A DNA stretch of 64,000 bases from Artemisia argyi (GCA_030686995.1 CM060685.1:127063823-127127822), one strand, 5' to 3'; shown: positions 21,218 to 34,800, counted from the first letter of the stretch. Notes: a model not told the origin generated them from the letters alone. Numbers and translations are program-made.

Positions 21218-21500
21218 TGTTAGCATTGCTATTTTATAAAAGATAACGTCACACATAAAGAAATGGACTAGATATCATACAAATAGTACTTTATGGACTA
21301 TTATTGTAATATAGGCAAACATGTGATGTAATGAGCCTATAAATACCCCTCATGACTCTCCATGAGGGGTGTGGGAAAGTGTGTGTATTGTTTCATTTAT
21401 TCTTTGTTAATATAAACCCTTTTCTCCACCTTTCTCTCTCTAGAACAATGGTGTATTTCCATCAACCTCGACCTCCCGAACGTGTTTCTTGGTCATAACA
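21218..21500 (+). mobile_element. 3' LTR of the small-LTR element
   Basis: It matches 18791-19086 apart from four substitutions and the missing 13-bp CT-rich copy. The polypurine tract lies directly before it and GAACA directly after. Confidence 0.9.
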
Positions 21501-21505
21501 GAACA

Positions 21506-21849
21506 TGATTGGGAGAATGTGTTGAAATGCCCTAGAATAGGCAAACGCAGATATGTTTAGTCCATTGTTTAGATAAAATGATTGAAAATAAATCGAGTGT
21601 ATTTATCAATATACTAATATGTTCATGTAGTATAAAATGCTTACGGGAAATGCTCAATTATGCTAAGAGTACATATATTCATATGCTAACATGTTTGTGT
21701 AGTATAAAATACTTAATAAGTCCATAATCGTCTGGAGGATGGAAGGCACAAAGAGTGGAAGTCTATAAAATGTTTTTGCTTGTACGTGTAGTTATAGTTT
21801 AGGTCTCAATTAGACCCGTTTCTCTATAGCCATGGCTCTGGTACCAATC
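21506..21849 (-). mobile_element. Gypsy-A 5' leader with primer binding site
   Basis: On the minus strand the LTR end GGGTGTTACA is followed by three bases and then TGGTACCAGAGCC (21846-21834), an iMet-type primer site with one change from the usual TGGTATCAGAGCC. The rest is non-coding leader. This sets Gypsy-A on the minus strand. Confidence 0.75.
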
Positions 21850-24800
21850 TGTAACACCCCCAATTCATGAATGCAGCGGAATTCAAACTGGGTGTTACTC
21901 GACGGCACAACAGTCACAATAATAGAAAACGAACTCTAATTGAGTCATTTTAAAAGATTTATCATTCAAATTATATAAATATCAGAGATTACAAAATGAG
22001 GTCCCAGATGGTTCCATGTTTACAAATTACATTAAATGAGTTTTCGAAGAATAATAAAATTTATAGCCCTCTTGAATATCCGTGCCCTTCCGTGCCATCC
22101 TTGATCATCATGGACCTGAAATACATGCTTAAGAGGTCAACACAAAGGTTGAGTGATATTCATAGAGTTTGTTTAATGGTTGAACACAATATGTTGGTAG
22201 TGTGAGCTATAGACTCACACCAATGGTTTGAAAACAAAACAGATATTATTATACTAAGCTTATGACACCAAAACGTTAATGGGTACCAATATCAATCGGC
22301 GGAGTTATCCCGGTAGGTACTTTGCTGTCATACCTAAATCTCAAATATAGTGCATTTGTTTGAACTTATTCAAAACAAATGGGATTCGTCAATCCTAATA
22401 GGCCTATTCAAAATACTCGCGCTCATTATTACTAGTGATTAAATGGTTCATAATAAGGGATATTGGTTTTAGCAAGGATGGTACTTAGTAATAATAAAAC
22501 AATCAGGTAACATACAATTTCAAAGCATTGTGTTCGGTTTAAAATAGCATGTATTCCCCCCAAGGGTTTGTAAAACAATTAAGTAATGGAAAGTGGGGCT
22601 ATGAACTCACCTTAAGTTATATAGCAAGTAGTGAATGTGATGGTCGAATCGCGAAGGTTTCTATGAGCAACCTATAATAGAATGTTGCGACTTAGGATTG
22701 GAGTAAAGAATATGAAGAATTGCCTATATATGTCTTGCATTTAGTCCATGATGTAGTACTTAGTATAGTGTAAGTCTTGGAAAAGAAATGGTTTATGAAA
22801 CATGTATAGTTTATATATCGCTTACTACCGTTCGGGCCGACATAATTCAGAGGTCATATAGTAAACGTTCGAGGAGCCAGGACACTTTAATCCACAACTC
22901 ATCTCGACGGCTTACTTTATGAACCCCTCACATGAGGCTCCCTACTATTGTAGTATTTGATAAAATACATATATATAAGTTTTGATCCGAAAAGTTACAT
23001 GTCCAATATTTGAATAAACTTAGAAAAGTTTATTTTTGGATGAAGATTGTTATTAGAATGAGTTTCTTAAATCTTTTATGACAATTACTTGTAAGATCTC
23101 ATGGTTCTTTAGATGGAGTAGATCCAAATTGCATGTTTAAGTTATCGCTAACTCTTTAGCTCATGTTTTCGCCTAGGTAAGTTTATATGGTCTTTAGTCA
23201 TGGCTTCGCCATGACCTTGGTCATTGTTCCATGGTCTTGAGACTCAACCTTGGCCTTAGCCATGGTTGTGGTCTTGGCTTTAGGTCATTAGACCTCTTGG
23301 TTTCAATTAACCATAACTATTACATGGTCATTTGGTCTTAAAATGGGCTGTTAAGAATTTGAAGAAAAATCTCACTCGTAAAGTGTTTTCAGGGCTCGAG
23401 CTTCTTTAGACCTGAACGAAAACATTGTTCCGGACAACTTTCATGTTTTAAGTTTTTGATGAATCAGACCAGAAGTGGCACTTTCAGAAGGGTCAGATCG
23501 TTTACAGGTTGTGTTTGGCAGTTTCGGCGTTTTGGTTTCGCTAACTTCTTATGGCCATAACTTTTGACTCGTGTACTCATTTTAGGTGATTCAAATTGAT
23601 ATGTTTTCCTTGTTAAGTCCTCTTTAACAGTAGGTAAGTGTACAATATCATAGTTATACTATTTTGGTCGTGGTTCTCCATAAAAGTCACTTGTTTACTT
23701 GTTTAATTAACATAAGTTAACATATACATATCAATACTTGTTTTACCCATTTTTATACATCATGAACATAATCACAAGACAAAATATAGTATGAATGAAC
23801 TATAAATAGCATGAAAATGATATTTAGTAAGAAAGTATGTTAGGGTTTGCTTACAACTTTTGGCTTTCAACAAAGAAAGGTAAGTAACATGTAAGGTAAG
23901 GACTTTGATTGATTATGTTTCACTTTACTTCACTTCAAGCAATCTTTCTACACTTGTATTCTTGAAAGAGAGATGATGAAGGTTGAGGTGACTTGAGTAG
24001 ATTTAAACTCAAGAGAAATCACCAAAGTTTCAAAAGATTGGAAGTATTTTGATGAATCAAAACTAAACTAGAGTTTAAGTGTTGATAATACTCTTGATTT
24101 CTTGCATGAAACTTGGAAGTAAACTAGCAAAGGATATGGTGTTTGTGTGTGTGATGATGGACGGCAAGGAGAGGGAGAGGAGAGGCTTTATAGGACCTTG
24201 AGGAGGTTAGGAAGGTAACTAGGAAATTTCCTAAACTTGGTGACCAAGTTTTACTTAGAGCCTAAGTTGTACACATGTTATGATCCTAGGCTAAGTGCAT
24301 GAGATCAAGAGACACCAAGGGTGACTCCCCCCCCCCCCCTATAGGCGGTTTCACAAGATAGGATGGATGACTTGTTTAGTTGGTGATATTATCCTACTTA
24401 TGGAGCTAGTTTTGACTCCGTAAAATGCTAACCGTAAGTATTTAAATCATGAAATGTAAAACCGGGTATCGTAAAAATACTAAACTTATAGGAATGATTA
24501 AACTCATCAATATACTCATTATTATCTTATAAAAATGAGTGATAAGTTTAATGGATCGTGAAAACGCTGATAACGCTGGAAATGTAGGTTTAAAATGCAT
24601 AAACGTACGAAAGTTGCATAAAATTGAGAATAGAAAAATGTAATTTTTCTAATATGATTATAATGATTTAAAATAACTTATAATGTCTAGACTGAGCTCA
24701 GTCTAGTATCGGTTGGTATTCAATGTCTTTAAGACATAAAACCGTAAGCCTAAAAATCAAGGAATGATTTTTGGTCAAAGGAGGAGGGAAAAATATGTTG

Positions 24801-25258
24801 ACTTTTTCCAAAAATGTGAAAACTCAAATCATCTTAGAAATGCGGTGCAGGTATAGGCTAAGGTTACGGCTAAATAAAAGCGCCTAAAAACGTAAATTTC
24901 TGTTTCTCACGGTTGAGGGTTTATTTGGTCACATTTTTCTTAGTCATGATTAATTCTCAAATAAATCATGAGTGTATCAAATATTTTTCTGACGCGGGGA
25001 AAATTAACGCGGTTGAGTTTCATTGTGCGTAGAATTTTTGAATGATGTTTTAACCTAAACGTGTATTTCCTTAATAACTTTCGCGAAAATGATCTGATGA
25101 GTGTCAAACTTTTATTTTTCCATGGAAATGATTTATCACAAGAGAATATGAAATAAAAATTAAATTTCGGAAAAAAATGAATAGTAAAAGTGAATAGTAA
25201 AAATGAATAGTGAAATTTTTCGGGAATAGAAGTTAACCTGAAAATACGAATTGTTACA
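21850..25258 (-). mobile_element. Gypsy-A 5' LTR
   Basis: At 3,409 bases with TG...CA ends (minus strand TGTAACAATT...GGGTGTTACA), it aligns throughout with 47768-51239, and its right 2 kb with 4452-6528. It has a C homopolymer near 24327-24339. It inserted into Copia-2 integrase at 25259; the ORF 24940-25482 is a read-through of that junction. The matching target duplication would lie outside the window. Confidence 0.88.
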
Positions 25259-25524
25259 ACTGAACCATTCAGCATTGTTCTAGCAACCTCAATGAGTTTC
25301 ATATTCTTCACTTCAGCCACTCCATTTTGTTCAGGAGTGTAAGGAAAAGAGAAGTTATGAGAAATTCCTTTCTCATCCCAAAAACACGCAAGGTCCTGAT
25401 TTTTGAACTCAGTACCATTGTCAGTTCTTATTTGTTTGACTTTGATGTCATTTTGATTTTCAATGTTTCTGACAAAGGACATGATAGTTTCAGCTGCCTG
25501 ACTCTTCTTAGTGAGGAAGTAGAC
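25259..25524 (-). pseudogene. pol: Copia-2 integrase fragment
   Basis: The minus-strand translation shows the integrase catalytic region of Ty1/copia: IRTDNGTEFKN with the second catalytic Asp, then GISHNFSFPYTPEQNGVAE and IEVARTMLNGS; the E that completes the DDE triad is at VAEVKN. Its N-terminal continuation (VDEYSRYTWV) lies at about 40403-40450, across Gypsy-B and its TAGAC duplication. On the other side Gypsy-A cuts it after LNGS. The fragment is in frame but cannot be functional. Confidence 0.9.
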
Positions 25525-27222
25525 TGTAAAACCCTAAAATTTCGTGAACGCATTTCGTTGATAAATTGAAAACTTTAACTTAAGATGATAACGCACTTTT
25601 GGGCATTTTAAACTTTGACTATACGTATAAAATAAAGTTCAAAGCTACACCTAAATGAATTAAACTAAATCCTAATATTTCCTAAATCATAAAAATCGGC
25701 ATACTCTTAATTGGGCCTAACTAAACCAAAAATTTGGACCCTTATGTATTTGTACCATACGTTTAAGTTGAATAACCAAAAACTTGGATTTATAAAATTC
25801 ACATCATATGTTATCAAGTGAAAAAGGGCCAATGTATTTTAAAAGTTGTACACACATGGTAAAAGATATATAACTACATTTAAAATGAAAACTTGGAAGA
25901 ACGAGTCTCATAAGTCTTCCCTAAGACTCGGCATTATCTCGCCCTATATTTCCCACTCGTTCTCTTTATCCCAACAGAATTATACTCATTCTATCTCACA
26001 CACAAAACCCTAAATACTACAAACAATAATCGGCAGTTCATTCTTCCAAAACAAGGTGCAAAAGAAGGTTTGGTGATCGGTTGTTGGTGTACTAGCTTGG
26101 TTAGTGATTAGTTCGTGGGTATTTATACATTGGCTGTGATCGCGAGAGTGAACATGATAACTTGGTGTGATCGCGGGGTTATTCGTTTGGTTTTATTCGA
26201 AGGTGTTGGTTTGGTTCGAATAGGAATTCTGGCATGAATTCTTGGTTCTTGTTCGTGTAGCATTCGATCTAAAGGTATCCCTACCTTCATTCTTGTTCTC
26301 TCGACGTGATATTTATTACGTATAATGCATAACCTAACGTTAAGATATAATCAGTTCCTAAGAATACACATGATCAGTTTACAAGTAACATGAAATGACG
26401 AATTATACTCGCATAAAAAAAATGATAGAAAATGGTGTCGACTTGAGTGTAATGGTTGATTTGAATCAGTTTACATACATGTTTTGTTTGATCTCTATTA
26501 TTCGAATAAGAAACTTATAAATAAAAAGAAAACAAACATATGTGCCGAGCATGTAGGACAGTTAGTATATGCATGACGTATATGTAGTCGCATGAAATAA
26601 TATTACATGTAAAACTAATCTTTTAGTTCGTTAATCATAAGTAAGCAAATAACATATATATGGGTCACAGGAAATAATGAAAACTATAACATATACATGT
26701 CGATATCGGTTCATGTCGTACTATTCGGATATGTTTGTTTTATGCGCATCTAATTTAGTCTTTAAAATACTTTTGTGATCTTTAAAACATGATCTAAATT
26801 AAAAAAGAAAGGGTCTAGGCTAGATTATTGTTTCTAAAAGACGAGGTCAAATATTTGCATACGTATTGATTTTCATGAAACTCGTCAAAATTAAGAATTT
26901 GGTATATAATCTCATAATTTACATATTTGACCTTAAAGTTAAATAATTGTCATAGTGAACCTAAAATTTTACTAAGTTGTCATAATAGATCTTAATCGAT
27001 GAAGGTGTTATTACTTACTAAATCATTAATAGTAACTCAAAATTTATGGAAACGACTAATTCGGAAATTATTAATTTCGGGAACTTACTTATTTGGAAAA
27101 TTACTTAAAGTGGAAACTTAATAATTTAGAGAAGTTACTAATTATAAAAACTTACTAAATCTGGCAAGCTACTAAAAATATAAAGAAACCTAAAATGAGT
27201 AATCTAATTTAGAATGAGCTTA
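25525..27222 (+). mobile_element. Gypsy-B 5' LTR, left part
   Basis: It aligns with 37375-39085. A 19-base segment near 27200-27218 (TAATCTAATTTAGAATGAG) is absent from the 3' LTR. It ends ...GAGCTTA at the Helitron insertion point. Confidence 0.88.
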
Positions 27223-28161
27223 TCACCACTCCATATAAAGGAGGGTTTGTTCAAATCACATCTATCCCCAAAAAATACAAAATAAACACGTGTCCACTAC
27301 ATCCCTCAAAAATCACACAACCGTCCGATCATTATTTTATCCCACCCAATAATTCACCCAGTTATTTTAGGCAAAACCCCAAAAACCGGATCTTGATAAT
27401 TAATTCAATCCCCCAATTTTTTCCCCAGTTAATAATCTTCACCCAATTTTTCACCCAAATAACTGTAACGCAATGATTTGAAATCGCTAAAATCAATCAA
27501 TTGTTCTCCCCAACTTTTCACCCAATTTTTCTCCCCAATTTTTTCTCAAATTAATAATCTTCCCTTAACCCTAAATTGAAATCACTAAAATCAATCAATC
27601 ATCATAGTAGATTCATCTATTCAAAACCAAAAAAATTCCGTAACCCTAAAATCGACTGATTTACTCATGGAAAAAAAAAGGTTTGGTAGTTGGATTACCG
27701 AATATGCATTTTATCATTGAAAATAATGGATAAAGATTGGTTCTTTATCATTTATCCAGGTTAGTTTTTTCATTTAATTGTATAATAATATTGTTTAGTG
27801 TTTATGTTTGACTATAAATAATTGTTGTCAATTGTAGATTTTTTCATTTTTTTTCATTCGTAATTTTTTTACAGCAGGTATATGTAGTGTAAAGTATGAG
27901 TAGGAGATTTGTGAGATAGAAATATTATTGGGGTAAATTTGTACACCATTTTTTCTTATAAAAAATTACCGATTTCTAAAATAATGTACGTTTAGTCATA
28001 TCCTATTAGGTTTAAATAGATTAATGAAGTTGTATCATTGCCAGGAGAACGCCGTACTCAAAATAATTCAAGTTTTATTGGACAGTCTCGCACAAGAGGA
28101 ACTGTAGGTAAACACTTACTATTGTATTTACGAATTTTGAGCTTTTGCCCTTTTGATTCAA

Positions 28162-28414
28162 GGGGGTGTTTGGACTAACTTATTTATAAGAGGTTATAGT
28201 GGCATCTCAAAACAAGTTATTGTATTTTGAGATTGCAATAATAAGTTGATAATTTGTTTTAATAAGCTCATGCAAACAACTAAAATCAGACAAAGTTGAG
28301 AGTGGTTCTGGTGTTCATCAACGTGAAGGCTGCATTTAGTAAAGCGCTCGCTATAACCTTAGAGGGCTTCACTAATCAACAAGCATAAATGTTTAGAAAA
28401 CATGTCCAAACACT
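28162..28414. mobile_element. MITE-like inverted-repeat element in the Helitron
   Basis: GTGTTTGGAC (28166-28175) and GTCCAAACAC (28404-28413) form perfect 10-bp ends, with GTTTGGA-type termini common in plant MITEs. No target duplication could be assigned. Confidence 0.45.
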
Positions 28415-28546
28415 CGTCATATGACGTATCAAACTTTACATAATTCAAAAACTTAAAGTTCAAAAAGACATTCACGAATGTTCATTTTGGGTTGCATAAA
28501 TGACATTATTGTTTCCTCATGTTGTTGTGCTCTTTGATGATTTCAG

Positions 28547-29076
28547 CTATTCCTAATATTCTTGGCCGGCTTGCTGTATCAATTGCCAAGGTTAACTCCT
28601 CATGCACTGCTCTTTAGTGCCATGTTTCATTTTTTTCAGCTTCTAAATATCAATTATTTGAATCAAGCTATATGTTATTTTTTAAGGATTTATCGCTTCT
28701 TTACTTGGGAAGGCTACTGAAAGATTTTGGCGTTGGCATCATATCATATACAGTATATATTCTTCTTTTAATGTATATTTTTGACATACATCTGTTTGCT
28801 AAAACAACTCTAAAAGAAGTACCTTATGTCCTGTGTTTTACTAAGGTTCCTGTATATACAACTGAGATAACACCTTAAAATCTGAGAAGGAATTTAGGTT
28901 CTGTCAACCAGGTAATTCGACTTAAAAATGACAATTGTATGTTCTTTAACTTAGATACCTTTATACGAGTTTCTAACGTCATTTATGTTATTTTCTTGCA
29001 CCTATCAGTCACCATTAGGATTATGCTTGCTTATTTGCTGGGACTTTTTGTAAATTGGAGAATACTTGCAACTTTG
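28547..29076 (+). pseudogene. Captured ERD6-like sugar transporter fragment (four exons)
   Basis: The exons read in order as a piece of a plant ERD6-like (SFP family) sugar/H+ symporter, about transmembrane helices 3-5. They are 28547-28590 (IPNILGRLAVSIAK), 28687-28753 (LLYLGRLLKDFGVGIISYT), 28846-28911 (VPVYTTEITP, then a stop, then NLR...GSVNQ) and 29002-29076 (SVTIRIMLAYLLGLFVNWR). Introns keep GT donors at 28591, 28912 and 29077; the acceptor before exon 4 is damaged. In the family the RIML position is normally GIML. The in-frame TAA in exon 3 and missing ends make it non-functional. Intron retention shows capture of genomic DNA, not cDNA. The family name rests on remembered sequence motifs. 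Confidence 0.78.
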
Positions 29077-29489
29077 GTTAATCCTCCAGAACAATCTTCA
29101 GGTATGCTCATTTCTATCATGAAAATCAGGGATAAAGTAGTTAGGAAGTAACTAATTTAATGACATTTACCCATTTGGTATCATTTTATGTGTTATGTAT
29201 AAAATAAGTCAAGCACTAAGTCAAGTTACTAGAAAGAGATTTGTATGCAGTAACATATTTGGGACATCATAATGATCTTATTATTTTATTACTGGTCAAC
29301 TACATAGATCATGCAAGTTTAAAGCCGATTTCACAGGATTCATATTATAAATTTTGTTGTTATATATTCTTCTCTCATAGAACAAAACATACATATGTCA
29401 GTTGTAGGGTGAAGATTTTTGACACCATAGAAACTGCAGCTTTCACGACTGTTATTTTCTGGTTTTTTTTTTCTTCACTGTAGTGGTAG

Positions 29490-29953
<464 letters not shown>

Positions 29954-30835
29954 TAGTACTTCATCTTATATGAGACAAAATTTGGCTTTGGAACCCCTGC
30001 TAAAACTAGATTTGGGCCCTATTATTTTATTTAAAAGATTTAGGTTACTGCTGCAATGTAATTATAAATAACACAATTATTATCCATAAACAATAATCAA
30101 TCAACAAATTGTGTTTACGTGTCATCACAACCATGCCTCACTTTCCACATGCACTAAGAAATTAACAGTTTCAACCCGTTACTTAATCTACTTACTCCGC
30201 CCATAGTGCCACCTTTATGTCTAATATATCATTGTTCATTGTGAGGCTTTGTTTGGATGTTATGACTTTCAAATTCATATAATTCACAGTTATTGGTGTG
30301 CTTCATGTATATAGGATTTGAATTTAATGATAACGCTACGACTATCATGTTGCTACTTTAGAGATAGTTATCTTGGTGCACTGCCATTGCTATATAAGAG
30401 ATCAATATGAATTTGCATTGTCAATGCAACCTGAAACATATTTCAAAAGAGATGTAATTATATGTTGATTTGCGTTCTTCCATAAACTAAAAATAATCAT
30501 GCATAATTTAGCTCCTAATGTAAGTGTAACTATTTATAGAGGGTGTTTGGCACCATCTTTGTAAGTGATTTATCTCATTTATGATGTTATGGTATTGTGG
30601 AAATTGTACTGATTTACAAAATACTTGAGATCCTACTACAGAAGTTGAATCTTCGCCCTCATGTGTGATCTTATTAATAGCCACTGAAATATAAGTAAAG
30701 TTCTAATTTATTGATGTTTGAGTACTGATGATATTCAAGTGAACGGGTCAGATGAGCTGGGGTTTTATGGTCCTTATTATCGAGGTTTGCCTTTCTCTTA
30801 AGCATAGTGACTTTTTTATAACTTCACATTATTCG

Positions 30836-31135
30836 ATTAGGGGTTGTTTGGGATTGAAATTGAAAGATGCTGAATATTAAACTCTGGGTTGTTTGGGACT
30901 GCATATAAATAATTGCTTATTATTAGATTAGGTGTTGTTTGGGATTGAAATGGGACAATAGGTTGTTTGGGATTGCACATAAAAGACTGCTAATCGTACG
31001 GGGCTCATGGGGTCTTAAATTGTAACTTGCACATTATTGGAATAGTGGCTGCTTAGGATTGCATATGAAACTGCAAATTATAAAAATGGACTGTTTGGGT
31101 ATGCTTATGGAAATTGCACATTATAAAAGTCCGAG
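30836..31135 (+). repeat. Degenerate repeats of a GGTTGTTTGGGATTGCATAT-type unit
   Basis: Variants of GGTTGTTTGGGATTG start at about 30842, 30887, 30927, 30961 and (changed) 31047 and 31090, each followed by an A/T-rich tail with ATATAAA or ACATTAT. Period varies from 35 to 60 bases. Confidence 0.6.
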
Positions 31136-31477
31136 TTTCTTTTTATAGCATCGCGAATTCAAATTATTACAAACCAACAAATACCAAAGAAAAGAAGAGA
31201 AAGACCGAGCGATGTTAATGGCTGACAAGCCATTTTCAAGAGTAAGTTTATTTTTAAAGAACTCATTATAGGCTGTCTGGATTGGTTATTAGATTAGATG
31301 TTGTTTGGATTATTTATTAAGATGATAGTTGTTCTTTCTACATATACGAACATAAGCAATTGCTTATAGACTTTTTAGGGTTATTGGCCATTACACATGG
31401 AGAGTAGTTGGTGTGAGTTAACTCACTATATATATACAACACATAATCAGATGATTTTCCCGTTGTTTTTTTAACAG

Positions 31478-31737
31478 GGTGTTAGTACGATCGCCTCTGA
31501 AACTAGGGATTCTGAAAAAAAGGATAGTGACATAGAGGAAGACGATTTATGGATGCCACCCGCTTTTGATCGGTGGGATTATATGATGATCGGTGGGATT
31601 ATATGATGATTTACTTTTCTGATTTAGTGGTTGATACTAATAGCAGAGGTGTGTTAGTATTTTTTGGAAGTCTGATATGGTTTATGTTTGGTGTTGCTGC
31701 AATATCAGGACCGACCATGCTCTCTAAGGTGTGGTAA
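31478..31737 (+). pseudogene. Possible third captured exon, unidentified
   Basis: After a good acceptor (TTTTTTTAACAG) an open frame runs ASETRDSEKKDSDIEEDDLW and MPPAFDRWDYMM. A perfect 20-bp tandem duplication (31568-31607, GATCGGTGGGATTATATGAT twice) shifts the frame. Downstream the frame without that duplication would encode a hydrophobic helix (GVLVFFGSLIWFMFGVAAIS) and a stop at 31735-31737. It looks like the last exon of a membrane protein gene; I do not recognise which. Short open stretches at 30725-30779 and 31147-31233, each followed by a donor-like site, may be its upstream exons. Confidence 0.4.
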
Positions 31738-32177
31738 TTTTGGAGAATCGATAATTTGAGTTATTTATGGGTAAGTAACGGTGTTATTCCTTCCTATGTG
31801 ATGTGTAAAAACAGTGCAGTTAGTTTAATGTATAGTATTGATGGGGATATTGTTGGTTTTGGTTAGGTGTTAACTGATAATGGTTGATACATCTTGCATA
31901 AGGGGGTGTGTGGGAAATGGATATGTAAAGTAACTATTTAGGGTCATAGTTGTTGAGTGCAGGCATATTTGGGGCAGAAATCTGCTTACGTAATAAAGAT
32001 TTTAGTTAAAAAGACTTGAACATTTATAATGGACTTTGTGTCAAGATGTATCTTGGAAGCAGTAATTTGGACAATCAAGGTAAGAAACTTGGACAGTATT
32101 GAATAATGAGAGGCATGTGAAGATTCAACTAATGAAACTTGATAGCTTCTACAGATGTTTTATAATTCTGCTACTAT

Positions 32178-32638
32178 CAATGTTGCAAAAATCGGCCGAA
32201 TCGGCCGATTAATCGCCGATTAATCGCTAATCGGTGATGCACCTTGTCGATTTTCGAAAATCGGCCTAGGCAAAAAAATCAGAAAAAATGGGTAAAAAAT
32301 CGGCCGAATCGGCCAAAAATCGGTCGAATCGGCCAAAAATCGGCCGAATCGGTCAATTTAAAAAAAATAAAAATTTAGGCATTTTACTTAATTTGAGGAT
32401 CGTTTATTTCACTTATAACGTACAATGGGCCTCATAATCAGAATTGAAGCCTTTTATTGAGGTTTGTAAACATAGAAGGCTTGGAATCAGTTAAGATCTT
32501 CAGTTTGCTCTCTAGAAATTCCCAAAACATGCAGGAAATGCCAAACCGGTTAATCACCGATTAATCACTGCCTTGACCGATTACAGGCTGCAGGGTGGTC
32601 GACCGCCCGACTACCGATTCACGATTTTTGCAACATTG
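32178..32638. mobile_element. hAT-type MITE in the Helitron
   Basis: Terminal inverted repeats are CAATGTTGCAAAAATCG at 32178-32194 and its complement at 32622-32638. The 8-bp target duplication GCTACTAT (32170-32177, 32639-32646) is perfect. The interior is built from repeats of AATCGGCCGAATCGGCC. No ORF. Length 461 bp. Confidence 0.92.
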
Positions 32639-33436
32639 GCTACTATATAACATTTAGCAAAATATACTGATAAGGTTTTCATTTTTTATTTGAAGTTATG
32701 CTGAACAAAGCTTTTGAAATGGTTATTTGGTAGCGAAAATACGACTTCAAGAAATTGCAGGTAGTGATTATATTAAGAAATTGCCATTCACAAATAATTA
32801 TGACAATCATACTTAATACTAAGCCCTTTGTAGTTTATAATAGATGTCCATGGCATGATTATCATCACGATGTATAAACTGTATGGCCCTCTTTTGTATA
32901 ATATTCAAATATATGCCGTATTCTCATATTCAAACTAAAAACATAAACTGTCCAATTGATATAGAGTGTTGTGTAGGAAAAATGGAGCTCTGTCTTCTGA
33001 TTACATGGATTGGCAAATAACACTCGAAAACAATGGAAAATTTCTGGACGTTTTTTTTTTTTTTTTTAACTATAATGGATATGTATCTTTTTCTTCGTAC
33101 GATTATGACTCACAAAAACTTATTTTTATTTTGAACATCATAATAAGTTTAACGATATCTTAAAAACTTTGTGGTCGTTTCACGAGTGAAGAGCAAAAAA
33201 GGTCTTAAAATGTTGTGTTGTGACAAAGATGGTAATTACACCAATACTATAATAAACGTTGTGTATCAAGAGGTGCTTCATAGATTATGAAGTTTGTTTA
33301 TAAGTATGGTTTCATTTTTTTAAATAATATTTTTATTGCGAGACGTGATGTTATAAGAGTTTTGTTTGATGTTTTTTTTTACCGATATCTTAAAAACTCT
33401 ACTACTAATTTTTATCTTGAAGATATCTAAAAGGTA

Positions 33437-33464
33437 GCCGCCCAACGGGCGGGCCTGTAGCTAG
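33437..33464 (+). other. Helitron 3' terminal hairpin and CTAG end
   Basis: The stem GCCGCCC/GGGCGGGC with loop AAC is followed by CTGTAG and the terminal CTAG, before T33465. This is the standard rolling-circle termination structure. Confidence 0.85.
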
Positions 33465-34782
33465 TAAATAATAAGACGATCATTAATTCGTGTAGATTTA
33501 CTGAAGAAGGAGTAACTTCCTATCCTTGTTTCTGATATGGTTTCATTTGCGGTTTGAGGTACAGATATTCTTTCCCTTTTCAGTAGGGACTTCTCATGAC
33601 TTTTCGATCCTTGAATTTGACTCGTTTGCTTTGCTATGATTCGTTGATATGATCCGGTTGATATTATCATTTGTTATGATTCTTTGCTATCCATTCTATT
33701 ATGATGATCTGATTACTATCTCTTTGATATGAGATTCTGTTTTGTTATGCTTTGGGAGCTTTGTTGTGATTATGGATAGCTTTGCTTTGTTTGCTCTGAT
33801 ATGTTCTGTTCTGATGCCTAATTTTTTAGTCTACTCATGGAGGTACCATGGGCATGTCATTGATGGCACCAATGGCATGACACTTTCTGTAGAGGTGTGA
33901 TTGATCCACGGCGTCCCCTTCTGTTCTGATATGATATGTGATCACTTGGCCATTATGATATGTGTATATACCTGTCATGTGAGCATGTGTATATATATGA
34001 TTTGTTTTACAGGGGGCGTATGGATGCATCACAGTTCTGTTTTGTTTTGAGAAGACAGTGACTGGCTGTACATGCCTTGTTCCCCTTTCACTTCTGGTAC
34101 ATTGGAGCTAGCTACTCCTTGTACAACTTATGATTTGACGGATATGTGATTATGTGATTTGAGACCTATTCGAGTATCTCGTTAGGTCGGCTCGTGGCTT
34201 TCCTATATTTCTTGTGTCTATTCGAGTATCTCGTTAGACAAGCCTTTGTTGATACGTGCTCTTTGATTCTTATTACTTTCTGATTATGCTTACACTTGAT
34301 CTCTTTATGATGCTTCATTCAGTTGACTTATGACATTTGTTCGGTTATCGTTGATCTCTTATGCATTTGACAGATGATATCCATTTCAGCAGGAGCTTAT
34401 GATTTCCTTTTCCTAAACTTATATATATATTTCGATTATCCGTTTTGTTATATATCTGTTCACTGGGCTTTTTAAGCTCAGCCGCATTTCTTTTCCTGCG
34501 ACAGGTTTTAGGTTGGAAGCTGGGTTTGGGTGAAGAGTGCATAGGAGCATTAGTGGACTATCCCGATGATTAGAAGCCCATTTACATATGGACTAGACTT
34601 GGATTTGGATTCGATTAGATTTTGTTTGGATTTGTGTTTCTTCCTGTATAGAGTTAGTATTTCTTTTGTAACCTTAGAATACCTTTGTAACTTTATGATT
34701 ATAAGTCTTTCGCTTGCGTTTGTATGTTCTGATTTGGCACCATAATGTGACATTTTTACCCTTGTCGGGTTGGGGTGTTACA
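33465..34782 (+). mobile_element. Gypsy-B 5' LTR, right part
   Basis: It resumes TAAATAATAAGACG exactly where the 3' LTR continues at 39086, and ends GGGTGTTACA at 34782. A TATATATA stretch at about 34423 lies in the position of a possible promoter or U3/R boundary, which I could not settle. Confidence 0.88.
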
Positions 34783-34786
34783 ATTA

Positions 34787-34800
34787 TGGTATCAGAGCCC
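34787..34800 (+). other. Primer binding site of Gypsy-B (iMet type)
   Basis: TGGTATCAGAGCCC lies four bases after the LTR end. Confidence 0.88.

Larger units (their letters stand above)
18791..21500 (+). mobile_element. Non-autonomous small-LTR (TRIM/copia-like) element
   Basis: The LTRs at 18791-19086 (296 bp) and 21218-21500 (283 bp) differ by four substitutions and a 13-bp CT-rich duplication present only in the left copy. The 5-bp target duplication GAACA (18786-18790, 21501-21505) is perfect. The iMet primer site lies at 19089-19100 and the polypurine tract GGAGGGAGA at 21208-21216. The 2.1-kb internal region has no gag or pol ORF. The layout is copia-like but coding capacity is nil, so it depended on another element. 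Confidence 0.9.
4452..25258 (-). mobile_element. Gypsy-A: minus-strand Ty3/gypsy element carrying nested insertions
   Basis: On the minus strand the order is LTR 25258-21850, primer site 21846-21834, non-coding internal pieces 21849-21506, 18785-17939 and 7671-6529, polypurine tract next to 6529, and a second LTR 6528-4452 that the Athila-like insertion interrupts. LTRs are about 3.4 kb with ends TGTAACAATT...GGGTGTTACA. The internal region, once insertions are removed, is only about 2.3 kb and has no recognisable gag or pol, so it is a large non-autonomous (LARD-like) element. A full-length solo LTR of the same family is at 47768-51239. The outer left part lies outside the window. Confidence 0.8.

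Noticed and set aside
24940..25482. A single 180-codon minus-strand gene
   Set aside because: Only the part from 25482 to 25259 is integrase; the rest is translated Gypsy-A LTR read across the insertion junction.
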